Assembly: GCA_009778945.1 (NCBI GenBank)
Contig: WRFF01000003.1
Coordinates: 1-27,584 of the forward strand
Reading direction: 5' to 3'
From: Clostridiales bacterium
GTDB taxonomy: Bacteria; Bacillota; Clostridia; Peptostreptococcales; Anaerovoracaceae
DNA length: 27,584 bases
Shown: one piece after another, positions 7,450 through 15,405 of the stretch
Numbering within the stretch: the stretch's first letter is position 1
Layout: every line of letters starts with the position of its first letter
The notes under the pieces: model-generated
Databases searched by the model: none
What the model was told of the DNA's origin: nothing
What the model saw: the letters and a program-made list of their open reading frames with translations, nothing else
Translations under genes and position numbers: made by a program

Positions 7450-9077
7450 GCGGCGATCTTCGAGACAAAACGGCGCTTGAGCTGGGGCAGCTGATTCGAG
7501 AACGGCAGATGAGCAGTCCGGAAGTGACGCGCGCTTTTTTGGACGCGGCGGAAGCGGATTTTGTGAAGGCCCAGGACGACGAAACAAAAATGAACGCTTA
7601 CGCTTCCTTGAATAAAGAGGATGCGCTCGCGCAGGCGGAAGCCGTACAAAAGCATATCGACGCGGGCGAGTTTCTTTCCCCGGTCGCGGGCGTGCCGGTT
7701 GCGATCAAGGATATTATCTGCACCAAGGAGGGGACAACAACGGCTTCGTCCAAAATCCTGACAGGGTTCCGCGCGCCGTACGACGCGGGCGTTATCGAAA
7801 AAATGCGGGAGGCGGGCCTCGTTTTTCTCGGAAAGACCAATATGGACGAATTCGCGATGGGCAGCTCGACGGAAACGAGTTATTTGGGTATTACGCGCAA
7901 CCCCTGGAACCTTTCGCGCGTGCCCGGCGGCTCTTCGGGCGGCAGCGCGGCGGCAGTGGCAGCGGGCCTTGCGCCGTTTGCGCTCGGCTCGGACACGGGC
8001 GGATCGATCCGCCAGCCCAGCGCTTTTACAAATCTGACCGGCATGAAGCCGACCTACGGAAGCGTGTCGCGGTACGGCCTTATGGCTTACGCTTCATCGC
8101 TTGACCAAATCGGGCCGATGGCAAAGGACGCGCGGGATGCGGCGGTCCTTCTTTCCATCATCAGCGGCAGGGACGAGCGCGACAGCACGCAGGTGATGGA
8201 AGGGCCGTTCAATTTCTGTGAGATTTTGCATCCCGAGTCAGGCGCCGAAGATGATGGCAGGCTTGACGGGAAAAAAATCGGGGTACCGCGAAACTATTTC
8301 GAGATGCCCGGCATGGCGGACGATGTGCGTGCGCGCGTTTACGAAGCGGCGGAAACGTTCCGCACGCTCGGCGCGGAAGTGGAGGAGTTTGAACTTCCGC
8401 TTGTTGATTACGCGGTGCCGACCTACCTGATCGTCGCGTGTGCGGAGGCGAGCTCCAACCTATCGCGTTACGACGGGGTGAAATACGGATTCCGCAGCCC
8501 GTCTGCGGAGACGATCAAAGACGTCTATTACCGGACGCGCAGCGAGGGGTTCGGGACGGAAGTGAAACGCCGCATCATCCTTGGCTCTTTTGTGCTGTCG
8601 AGCGGTTATTTCGATGCGTATTATAAAAAGGCGCTGCAGGTGCGCGGGCTGATCCGGCAGGCATTTGATAAAGCGCTCGGAACCTATGATCTGATTCTGA
8701 CGCCGACGACGCCGACAACCGCGTTTGAAATCGGCGGGAAGATAGACGACCCGCTTGCGATGTATCTTGCGGATATCTTCACGACTTCGGTCAATCTGAC
8801 GGGGCTCCCCGGCGTGTCCGCGCCCTGCGGTTTTGGCGAGGGCGGAATGCCGGCCGGCATGCAGCTTATCGGCCGCGCGTGGGAGGACGGCGCGCTGCTT
8901 GACGCGATCGCGCGATACCAGCGGGTGACGGGCTGGCATAAGCGCCGGCCAAACGAAATGACAGCAGACGGGTATGGACACCGGACGGAAACCGCGCCGG
9001 AAGGAACGAGCACGCAAGAAGAGGAACCAAGCGCCTACGATCAGCTTTTCGCAAGCCTGGAAGGGGGAGAAGCCTGA
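7446..9077 (+). CDS. gatA: Asp-tRNA(Asn)/Glu-tRNA(Gln) amidotransferase subunit A
   Basis: The glutaminase subunit: it releases ammonia from glutamine and channels it to GatB for amidation of Asp-tRNA(Asn) and/or Glu-tRNA(Gln). The amidase-signature triad can be placed as Lys88 (PVAIKD), Ser163 (GGSSGGS) and Ser187 (SDTGGSIRQP), with the same spacing as Lys79/Ser154/Ser178 of the S. aureus enzyme. The protein is 543 aa, longer than the usual 480-490: after the normal end near GWHKRRP there is an extra polar tail of about 41 residues (503-543), rich in Thr, Glu and Gly. It overlaps gatC by 4 nt and the gatB-aspS frame by 1 nt (TGATG), so the operon is tightly coupled. Confidence 0.96.
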   Translation: MSGDLRDKTALELGQLIRERQMSSPEVTRAFLDAAEADFVKAQDDETKMNAYASLNKEDALAQAEAVQKHIDAGEFLSPVAGVPVAIKDIICTKEGTTTASSKILTGFRAPYDAGVIEKMREAGLVFLGKTNMDEFAMGSSTETSYLGITRNPWNLSRVPGGSSGGSAAAVAAGLAPFALGSDTGGSIRQPSAFTNLTGMKPTYGSVSRYGLMAYASSLDQIGPMAKDARDAAVLLSIISGRDERDSTQVMEGPFNFCEILHPESGAEDDGRLDGKKIGVPRNYFEMPGMADDVRARVYEAAETFRTLGAEVEEFELPLVDYAVPTYLIVACAEASSNLSRYDGVKYGFRSPSAETIKDVYYRTRSEGFGTEVKRRIILGSFVLSSGYFDAYYKKALQVRGLIRQAFDKALGTYDLILTPTTPTTAFEIGGKIDDPLAMYLADIFTTSVNLTGLPGVSAPCGFGEGGMPAGMQLIGRAWEDGALLDAIARYQRVTGWHKRRPNEMTADGYGHRTETAPEGTSTQEEEPSAYDQLFASLEGGEA

Positions 9078-12000
9078 TGATAAAGGCCGGATATGAAATC
9101 GTCATCGGTCTTGAAGTACACGCCGAACTTTCGACCGCGTCCAAGATTTTCTGCGGCTGCAGCACGGCGTTCGGCGGCGAGCCGAACAGCCACACCTGCC
9201 CGGTCTGTCTCGGCATGCCCGGATCCCTGCCTGTGTTGAACAAGGAAGTGGTAGAAAAAGCGATCGCCGCGGGCATCGCGACGCACTGCGTGATTCAAGA
9301 GGCCAATTTGTTTGACAGAAAGAATTATTTTTATCCCGACCTGCCGAAGGCGTACCAGATCTCGCAGCTCTATCATCCGATCTGCAAAGACGGCTGGGTG
9401 GAGATCGAAACGGCGGCGGGTGCGAAGCGGGTGCGCATCCACGAGATCCATATGGAAGAGGACGCGGGCAAGCTTGTGCATGAGGGCGAAGTAAGCCTGA
9501 TCGATTACAACCGCTGCGGCGTGCCGCTCATCGAGATCGTGAGCGAGCCGGATATGCGCGGCGCGGATGAGGTGACGGCGTATCTGGAGGCGCTGCGCGA
9601 GACGCTCGCCTATCTGCACGTTTCCGATTGCAAGATGGAAGAAGGCTCCATGCGCGCCGACGTGAATCTCAGTGTGCGCAGAATCGGTGACGAGGAATAC
9701 GGTACGCGTACCGAAACGAAGAATATGAATTCGATCAAAGCAATCGTGCGCGCGATCGAACATGAGGCGGATCGGCAGATCGCGCTGCTCGAAAAAGGGG
9801 AGCGCGTTGTGCAGGAGACGCGGCGCTGGGACGACGTCGCTGGTGTGAGTTATTCGATGCGCGGCAAGGAAAACGCGCAGGATTACCGGTATTTTCCGGA
9901 TCCGGATCTCGTGCCGCTGCAGGTCGACGAGGTGTGGGTGACGCGCGTACGGGAAAGCTTTCCGGAACTTGCGCCGGAGAAGCGCGTGCGTTATTGCAAA
10001 GAATTTGGTTTGCCGGAAAAGACGGCGGCGGTTCTGACGTCGGAGCGGAAGATCGCGGAGCTGTTTGATCAGGTCACAGCAGCGCTCGGCGGGTCCGCGG
10101 AAGCGGCGTCCGAAGCGGCGAACGCGGTGACAGGCGAGATCCTGCGGCTCCTGAAGGAAAGCGGACAGGAAGCGGAGGAGCTTTCGGTCAATCCGCAGAA
10201 GATTGCGTACGCGCTCGTTATGGTACGGCGGCGGCTCATCAACCGCGCTTCGGCAAAGGCGGTTATTGAGGCGGTCTATAAAAAGGATATCGATCCCAAG
10301 CGATATATTGAAGAGAGGGGATTGTTGATTGAGACGAATGAAGAAGGGGTCTCGGATGTCGTCGCGGCGGTGCTCGCGGAGAACGGGAAGTCGGCGGCGG
10401 ATTATCTGGGAGGCAAGGAGAAGGCCTATGGTTTCCTTGTGGGGCAGGCGATGCGCAAGCTCGGCGGGACGGCGGATCCGGCAAGTGTGAATGCGGAGCT
10501 AAGGAAGCAATTAGAGGAAATCAGCGGGGAATGTGGCGCCGAAAATATGGGCGGGCGTTCGTCGCGTGCGATTCCGGATACTTCATCTCCTGCGAATCCG
10601 ACGCATGGATGTGACTCGCTTCGCTCGCAGCTACTCGCTACGCTCAAACAGTCGGATTTTCAGTCAGAGATTCCGCATGAAATTGCAGGCGCTCCTCACA
10701 ACATCAGCGTTTCCGATGATGCGTTCCCCGCCGACACATTTTCAGCTAACGATAGACAATTTATTAATAGTGCGCCGCTGGTGTTATCCGGGCGGTACCG
10801 GGATATGACGTGCGGGGATTTGCGGGAAGAGCATGTCGGACGGACGGTAAAACTCGCGGGATGGGTGCAGACAATACGGAATCATGGCGGCATTGTGTTT
10901 GCCGATCTGCGCGATATGTACGGGGTGACGCAGGTGGTTGTGACGGAGGAGCAGGCGGAAAGAATCGGCAAAGAGTATTCCGTCTCCGTTACGGGTCCGG
11001 TGCGGCAGCGCGATGAGGAGACATACAATCCGAAGATCGCGACGGGAAAGGTGGAGCTTCGGGCGGAAACGATGGAAATTCTGGGGCCATGCCGACGCGG
11101 GCTGCCGTTCGAGATTGCGGAGTCGCGCGAGACGCGCGAGGAACTGCGCCTCAAATACCGGTATCTTGATCTCCGGAACGCACAGCTCAAAGACAATCTC
11201 ATACTGCGCGCCGATGTGATCCGGCATTTGCGCATCGAAATGGAAGCGATGGGTTTCCTTGAAGTCCAAACGCCGATCCTCGCGAATTCCTCACCGGAGG
11301 GAGCAAGAGATTATCTCGTTCCGAGCCGCAAACATAAAGGCAAATTCTATGCGCTGCCCCAGGCGCCGCAGCAGTTCAAACAGTTGCTTATGGTCTCGGG
11401 CATCGACCGGTACTTCCAGATCGCGCCGTGTTTTCGCGACGAGGACGCGCGGCTCGACCGTTCGCCGGGCGAGTTTTATCAGCTCGATTTTGAAATGGCG
11501 TACGCGACGCAGGAGGACGTCTTTGCGGTTGCCGAACGCGTATTGACGTCGACTTTTGCGCACTTCTCGGGGAAACCGGTTTCGACAGCGCCATACGCGC
11601 GCATACCTTTTGAAGAGGCGATGCTGCGTTACGGGACGGACAAGCCGGATCTGCGCAACCCGCTTCGTATTTTTGATCTATCAACCTTTTTCATTGACAC
11701 GGAATTTGAACCTTTCAGGGGAAAGACGGTGCGCGCGTTGCGGGTGCCCGGCGCGGCTGCGCAGCCGCGTTCCTTCTTCCGCGATATGGAGAAATTTGCA
11801 CTGGAGATCGGCATGAAGGGACTCGGTTATGTCACGGTAGAGGAGGATTTGTCCTACAAGGGCCCCATCGACAAGTTCCTTTCGGAGGAACAAAAAAAGG
11901 CGCTTGCGAAACTCGCCTCCGCCGAAAATCAGTCGCTTCAACCCGGAGACGTGCTTTACTTCATTGCGGACGAGAAAGGAGCTGCAGAGAAGTCCGCGGG

Positions 12001-12538
12001 CCAGATCCGAACGGAGGTGGCGTCCCGGCTGAACCTTATCGACAGGGATCGCTATGAGCTTTGCTTCATCACGGATTTTCCGATGTACGAGTACAATGAA
12101 GAGCAGGGCAAGATCGACTTCACGCATAATCCCTTCTCCATGCCGCAGGGCGAAATGGACGCGCTCATGAATAAGGATCCGCTTGAAATCCTTGCATGGC
12201 AGTACGATATCGTATGCAACGGGGTTGAACTTTCTTCCGGCGCCGTCCGCAACCATCGTCCCGATATCATGGTCAAGGCTTTTCAAATTGCGGGTTATTC
12301 CGAGAAGGACGTCGAGGAAAAATTCGGCGCGCTGTACAGCGCGTTCAGTTACGGCGCACCGCCGCACGCGGGCATGGCGCCCGGCGTCGACCGCATTGTA
12401 ATGCTGCTTGCCGGCGAGGAAAATATCCGGGAGATCATCGCGTTCCCGCTGAACAGCAACGCACAAAATCTCATGCTCGACGCACCTTCCGAAGTCACGG
12501 AGCAGCAGCTCCGTGAGGTGCATATCAAGATTCGCTGA
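9077..12538 (+). CDS. Fused GatB amidotransferase subunit and aspartyl-tRNA synthetase (GatB-AspRS)
   Basis: One 1153-aa frame encodes two complete enzymes. Residues 1 to about 482 are GatB, the tRNA-binding amidotransferase subunit that activates the Asp/Glu on tRNA: it has the opening YEIVIGLEVHAELST, zinc-ligand cysteines Cys26/Cys28/Cys41/Cys44 and the helical/YqeY-like tail. Residues about 483-573 form a polar, low-complexity linker. Residues 574-1153 are a full-length bacterial-type AspRS, about 580 aa: an OB-fold anticodon domain (GWVQTIRNHGGIVFADLRD), class II motif 2 around FRDEDARLDRSPGEFYQLDFE, a GAD insertion domain, and motif 3 near PGVDRIVMLLAG. Neither half looks decayed. The product should make Asp-tRNA (including on tRNA(Asn) if nondiscriminating) and pass it to the attached amidase with GatA and GatC. 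An internal start at ATG 10805 is possible but lacks a good ribosome binding site. Confidence 0.95.
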   Translation: MIKAGYEIVIGLEVHAELSTASKIFCGCSTAFGGEPNSHTCPVCLGMPGSLPVLNKEVVEKAIAAGIATHCVIQEANLFDRKNYFYPDLPKAYQISQLYHPICKDGWVEIETAAGAKRVRIHEIHMEEDAGKLVHEGEVSLIDYNRCGVPLIEIVSEPDMRGADEVTAYLEALRETLAYLHVSDCKMEEGSMRADVNLSVRRIGDEEYGTRTETKNMNSIKAIVRAIEHEADRQIALLEKGERVVQETRRWDDVAGVSYSMRGKENAQDYRYFPDPDLVPLQVDEVWVTRVRESFPELAPEKRVRYCKEFGLPEKTAAVLTSERKIAELFDQVTAALGGSAEAASEAANAVTGEILRLLKESGQEAEELSVNPQKIAYALVMVRRRLINRASAKAVIEAVYKKDIDPKRYIEERGLLIETNEEGVSDVVAAVLAENGKSAADYLGGKEKAYGFLVGQAMRKLGGTADPASVNAELRKQLEEISGECGAENMGGRSSRAIPDTSSPANPTHGCDSLRSQLLATLKQSDFQSEIPHEIAGAPHNISVSDDAFPADTFSANDRQFINSAPLVLSGRYRDMTCGDLREEHVGRTVKLAGWVQTIRNHGGIVFADLRDMYGVTQVVVTEEQAERIGKEYSVSVTGPVRQRDEETYNPKIATGKVELRAETMEILGPCRRGLPFEIAESRETREELRLKYRYLDLRNAQLKDNLILRADVIRHLRIEMEAMGFLEVQTPILANSSPEGARDYLVPSRKHKGKFYALPQAPQQFKQLLMVSGIDRYFQIAPCFRDEDARLDRSPGEFYQLDFEMAYATQEDVFAVAERVLTSTFAHFSGKPVSTAPYARIPFEEAMLRYGTDKPDLRNPLRIFDLSTFFIDTEFEPFRGKTVRALRVPGAAAQPRSFFRDMEKFALEIGMKGLGYVTVEEDLSYKGPIDKFLSEEQKKALAKLASAENQSLQPGDVLYFIADEKGAAEKSAGQIRTEVASRLNLIDRDRYELCFITDFPMYEYNEEQGKIDFTHNPFSMPQGEMDALMNKDPLEILAWQYDIVCNGVELSSGAVRNHRPDIMVKAFQIAGYSEKDVEEKFGALYSAFSYGAPPHAGMAPGVDRIVMLLAGEENIREIIAFPLNSNAQNLMLDAPSEVTEQQLREVHIKIR
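10595..10658. repeat. Palindromic repeat inside the GatB-AspRS linker
   Basis: A 64-bp segment bounded by inverted AATCCGAC (10595-10602) and GTCGGATT (10651-10658). Inside are two near-identical 13-mers, ACTCGCTTCGCTC (10614-10626) and ACTCGCTACGCTC (10633-10645), separated by GCAGCT. The reverse complement of 10615-10632 matches 27078-27095 with one gap. It is translated in frame as part of the linker and resembles the palindromic elements known to insert into reading frames; that origin is inference. Confidence 0.5.
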
Positions 12539-12553
12539 AAGAACGAATGGCAG

Positions 12554-12560
12554 AAAAGGG
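12554..12560 (+). promoter_or_regulatory. Ribosome binding site of the MgtC-like gene
   Basis: AAAAGGG 7 nt before the ATG at 12568, in the short gap after the gatB-aspS stop. Confidence 0.6.
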
Positions 12561-12567
12561 ATCGTAG

Positions 12568-13275
12568 ATGAGCAATTTCTTTGCAATGGCCTTTGATATG
12601 AATCCGCTGACGGCAGGGGATGTGATCCTGCGCATCGTGCTCGCGGTAGTCTTTGGCGGCGTGATCGGGCTCGAGCGCGGGATCCGCAACCATCCGGCGG
12701 GCTTCCGCACGCATATCCTCGTATGTCTCGGCGCCTGCCTCGCGATGCTTGTAAACCAATTTGTCTTCGACGCGGTCGGTGCGGCCGGTACCGATCCGAC
12801 GCGCATCGGCGCGCAGGTGATCTCGGGCATCGGCTTTCTCGGTGTTGGAACGATCTTCATGGCGGGCCGCAATACCGTGCGCGGGCTCACGACGGCGGCG
12901 GGCCTGTGGGCCTCCGGCGCGATCGGGCTTGCGATAGGAATCGGTTTTTATTTCGCGGGATTCGCCGTGACGATCGCCGTCGCTATCGTGCTCGGCGCGT
13001 TCCCTGCGCTCGAGGATCTGATTTACCGCAAGGCGCGCCGCGTACGTATACACCTCGAAACGGCGACGCTGGAGGAGGAAAAAGCAGCATCCGCCGCGAT
13101 GGAGCAGGCCGGCAACGTCATTCATTCCCGGCGTGTTTCCACGATTGTCCGCACAGGCCAGGATACGCGCGTTTCTACCTACTACACGGTTCAAATCGAA
13201 CAGGGCGCTGACAGCGACGAATTCATCGAACAAGTCGCCGCCCTTCCCGGCGTACGGCTTGTAGAGATCCTGTAG
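12568..13275 (+). CDS. MgtC/SapB family membrane protein
   Basis: A 235-aa inner-membrane protein of the MgtC/SapB family. The N-terminal half holds four to five hydrophobic helices with hallmark motifs: GGVIGLERGIRNHPAGFRTH (29-48), ACLAML, and GIGFLGVGTIF followed by VRGLTTAAGLWASGAIGLAIG. The C-terminal 90 residues are soluble and look like the ACT-like regulatory domain found in many MgtC homologs. MgtC proteins are linked to growth at low magnesium and to ATP-synthase regulation in pathogens, but most environmental homologs have no proven role. It begins 29 nt after the GatB-AspRS stop and is probably the last gene of that operon; a functional connection to tRNA amidation is not evident. 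Confidence 0.9.
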   Translation: MSNFFAMAFDMNPLTAGDVILRIVLAVVFGGVIGLERGIRNHPAGFRTHILVCLGACLAMLVNQFVFDAVGAAGTDPTRIGAQVISGIGFLGVGTIFMAGRNTVRGLTTAAGLWASGAIGLAIGIGFYFAGFAVTIAVAIVLGAFPALEDLIYRKARRVRIHLETATLEEEKAASAAMEQAGNVIHSRRVSTIVRTGQDTRVSTYYTVQIEQGADSDEFIEQVAALPGVRLVEIL

Positions 13276-13333
13276 TTTTCTCTGTCGATTCTCCGAGTGC
13301 TGCCTGTGCGATTCGCCATTCGTTACAGTTCGC

Positions 13334-13360
13334 GCCTATTTGTGGATAAAAATAGGCTTT
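13334..13360 (+). terminator. Weak candidate terminator after the MgtC-like gene
   Basis: GCCTATTT (13334-13341) pairs with AAATAGGC (13350-13357) across an 8-nt loop, followed by only three T residues. The low GC content and short T tract make it a poor terminator. Confidence 0.3.
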
Positions 13361-13380
13361 GACAGAAATACAACGCATTA

Positions 13381-13501
13381 ATAGCACAAATTGACGGTTA
13401 TGGATGTTTTTTAGATAAAAATGGCCAATAAATGAGTTGAAAACAGGTTAAAAATCCATATTTTAGGAAAAAATACATACATAACCGTCAATTTGTGCTA
13501 T
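13381..13501. repeat. 121-bp element with 22-bp perfect terminal inverted repeats
   Basis: The left arm (13381-13402) begins ATAGCACAAATTGACGG, and the right arm (13480-13501) is its exact reverse complement over 22 bp. Similarity continues inward imperfectly for about 10 more bp. The interior is AT-rich and has no reading frame of note. No target-site duplication is evident at the borders. The core AAATTG-ACGGTTATGGA recurs at 24197-24354. It may be a MITE-like element or a paired protein-binding or structured RNA site. The gene-free stretch 13276-13734 otherwise holds the weak hairpin at 13334 and a -10 hexamer at 13649. Confidence 0.7.
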
Positions 13502-13648
13502 GAACATAGTAAAATGCCGGCATCGTCTACACGGTTAGGGCGCGAACTGTATCAACAACTCTTTTTGAACATTTTCCGGGAATAAAACTTCAAGAATTGC
13601 TAATGAATATAGTCCCGCGGGCAGTTATTTACTCAATAATTATGTTAC

Positions 13649-13654
13649 TATAAT
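13649..13654 (+). promoter_or_regulatory. Candidate -10 hexamer upstream of the zinc-ribbon operon
   Basis: A perfect TATAAT 80 nt before the first gene of the operon. Only weak -35 matches (TATTTA or TTATTT) lie 17-18 nt upstream, so it may need an activator or another sigma factor. Confidence 0.45.
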
Positions 13655-13734
13655 TTCATAAATTACCGGAATAGTTTTTCGAAAATACAAGGCTTTTTTA
13701 TTCGGTTCAAATATGTATGGATGAGGAGGTAAAA

Positions 13735-14229
13735 ATGGCAGATGTACTCGGAGGACTGGGGAATCTTGGCGGACTTGGCGATCTGGTAGGCGGATTGTCG
13801 AAATTTATGCCGCAGGACGACCCCAATGTAAAAACATTCAATGCCCAGAAGGAGCTTTCCGACCTCCAAAAACAGGAGGCGGATATCTTTTCCGAAATCG
13901 GGCGAAAAATCTATGAACGCGACGGCGCGAAGGATTTTCCGGCGGAAGCCGAGAAGCTGAAACTTATCCAAAGCAATATCACAGCGGCACAAGAAAAACT
14001 TGACGCGACGCAAAATGAGGCAAAGGCAGCCGAGGCTGCGAAACAGCAGGCCGAAGCCGCCCGCACCTGCCCAAACTGCGGAACCGTGAACCCCGAGGGG
14101 GTAAACTTCTGCCAGGAGTGCGGCACGAAACTCGGCGCGCCGGCAAAAGCGTTCTGCCCGCAGTGCGGGGCGGAAAACCCGCCGGGGACGAAATTTTGCG
14201 GAAATTGCGGCGCAAAGATGGGTGAATAA
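13735..14229 (+). CDS. Zinc-ribbon protein with Gly-rich N-terminus and coiled coil
   Basis: A 164-aa cytoplasmic protein of unknown function. The N-terminus is Gly/Leu-rich (LGGLGNLGGLGDLVGGL). Residues about 35-110 form a charged, Ala/Gln/Glu-rich coiled coil (ending AKAAEAAKQQAEAA). The C-terminus has two treble-clef or ribbon-type zinc sites: CPNCGTVNPEGVNFCQECG and CPQCGAENPPGTKFCGNCG. I start at ATG 13735 because GAGGAGG at 13723-13729 lies 5 nt upstream; the ATG at 13717 is upstream of that site. It is the first gene of a four-gene operon whose first three products all carry such ribbons, suggesting a multi-protein assembly. No catalytic motif is visible. Confidence 0.85.
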   Translation: MADVLGGLGNLGGLGDLVGGLSKFMPQDDPNVKTFNAQKELSDLQKQEADIFSEIGRKIYERDGAKDFPAEAEKLKLIQSNITAAQEKLDATQNEAKAAEAAKQQAEAARTCPNCGTVNPEGVNFCQECGTKLGAPAKAFCPQCGAENPPGTKFCGNCGAKMGE

Positions 14230-14246
14230 AACAGGAGGGTTACGTC

Positions 14247-14603
14247 ATGGCGACCTACAAACAAACCTGTATCCACTGCGGGACACTGATCGACCGTGAC
14301 GCGCGCTTTTGTCCGGCCTGCGGCTCAAACAGCCCATTCGGCTATTTATGCCCGACCTGTTTGCGTCCAATCGAAAAAGGGCAGGCCGTATGCGCGGGTT
14401 GCGGAAGGCCGCTCTACATTGCCTGCCCGATTTGCGGAAAGCGGACTTTTGTGCAGGAAAAATGCGAGGCTTGCGGCGCAAACCTCATGATCCGCTGCCA
14501 GAATCCGCGCTGCGGCGTGACGCAATTCTTTGAAAACGAAAAATGCACGGCTTGCGGCAAGAAGATCAAACCGAAAGACCGGATGTTGACGCCAAGCCCG
14601 TAA
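14247..14603 (+). CDS. Multi-zinc-ribbon protein (DZANK-like)
   Basis: A 118-aa protein made almost entirely of zinc-binding CxxC pairs. I count ten pairs or near-pairs, including CIHCG, CPACG, CPTC, CAGCG, CPICG, CEACG, CQNPRCG and CTACG, forming about four or five ribbons in a row. An AGGAGG (14233-14238) is 8 nt before the ATG, and the preceding gene ends 17 nt upstream. Proteins like this are usually adaptors for protein-protein or nucleic-acid contacts; no enzyme activity can be inferred. It probably works with its two zinc-ribbon neighbours. Confidence 0.83.
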   Translation: MATYKQTCIHCGTLIDRDARFCPACGSNSPFGYLCPTCLRPIEKGQAVCAGCGRPLYIACPICGKRTFVQEKCEACGANLMIRCQNPRCGVTQFFENEKCTACGKKIKPKDRMLTPSP

Positions 14604-14631
14604 AGGCAGTAAGAGAGGAGAAAAGAATAAA

Positions 14632-15399
14632 ATGTTGCAATCTTTTACACGAAATTATTATGACAATTCAACGGAGGCCGGCTTTGAATTCACCTTCTTT
14701 TGCGACATATGCAACGATGGGTACAAAAGCTCGTTTATCGAATCGGAGACCTACAATAAGGGCAAGCTGCTCCGCGGTATCGGTTCGGGCGCGAGCATCC
14801 TCGGCGGGCTGGTCGGCGGGCGGCTCGGCAATCTCGGATACTCCGCGGATCGCGCCAGCGACGTCCTGTCGGAACGTTTTGAGGACAAAAGCCCCGAATG
14901 GCAAAAGGAGCATGAACGCGCATTTGAACAGGCGCAAAACGAGGCAAGGCAGCATTTTCACCGCTGCCCGAATTGCAATTCGTATGTCTGCGACGCGTGC
15001 TGGAACGAAGACGAGGGGCTGTGCACCAAATGCGCGCCGAGGCAGGAAGTCTATGTTGCGCAGGCGCGGGCGCAGGCTATGAAACGCAATATAGACGAGG
15101 CTGGCCAGGCCGCAACTGTCTGGCAGGGTGAAATAGAAAGCAAGACGACAATCTGCCCCGTCTGCGGCAAACCTGCCGGGACCGGGAAGTTTTGCAATAA
15201 CTGCGGCGCGTCGCTGGAAATGAGGGTATGCCCGAAATGCGGCGCCAAAAACGCGCTGACGGTAAAGTTTTGCAACAACTGCGGAACAAACCTTGCCGAA
15301 GCGGACGCCCCTGTTCCCGTGCCGGGGCTCTGCCCGAACTGCGGCGCGCAAAACCCGCCGGATACGAAATTCTGCGGCAGCTGCGGCACAAAACTGTGA
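14632..15399 (+). CDS. Zinc-ribbon protein with a Gly-rich hydrophobic segment
   Basis: A 255-aa protein of unknown function. After the N-terminal FTFFCDICNDGYKSSF zinc half-site comes a Gly-rich hydrophobic segment (GIGSGASILGGLVGGRLGNLG, about 47-67) that could insert in or lie on a membrane. A RING/B-box-like Cys cluster follows (CPNC, CDAC, CTKC, about 115-140), then a helical linker, then three C-terminal ribbons (CPVCG...CNNCG, CPKCG...CNNCG, CPNCG...CGSCG). The last ribbon closely matches that of the first gene of the operon (ENPPGTKFCGNCG against QNPPDTKFCGSCG), implying shared ancestry. GAGGAG ends 11 nt before the ATG. The stop is 6 nt before the next gene. Confidence 0.83.
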   Translation: MLQSFTRNYYDNSTEAGFEFTFFCDICNDGYKSSFIESETYNKGKLLRGIGSGASILGGLVGGRLGNLGYSADRASDVLSERFEDKSPEWQKEHERAFEQAQNEARQHFHRCPNCNSYVCDACWNEDEGLCTKCAPRQEVYVAQARAQAMKRNIDEAGQAATVWQGEIESKTTICPVCGKPAGTGKFCNNCGASLEMRVCPKCGAKNALTVKFCNNCGTNLAEADAPVPVPGLCPNCGAQNPPDTKFCGSCGTKL

Positions 15400-15405
15400 C
15401 GAGCC

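Noticed and set aside
13381..13501. Treating the inverted repeat as a simple terminator
   Set aside because: The arms are AT-rich, separated by about 77 nt, and not followed by a T tract.
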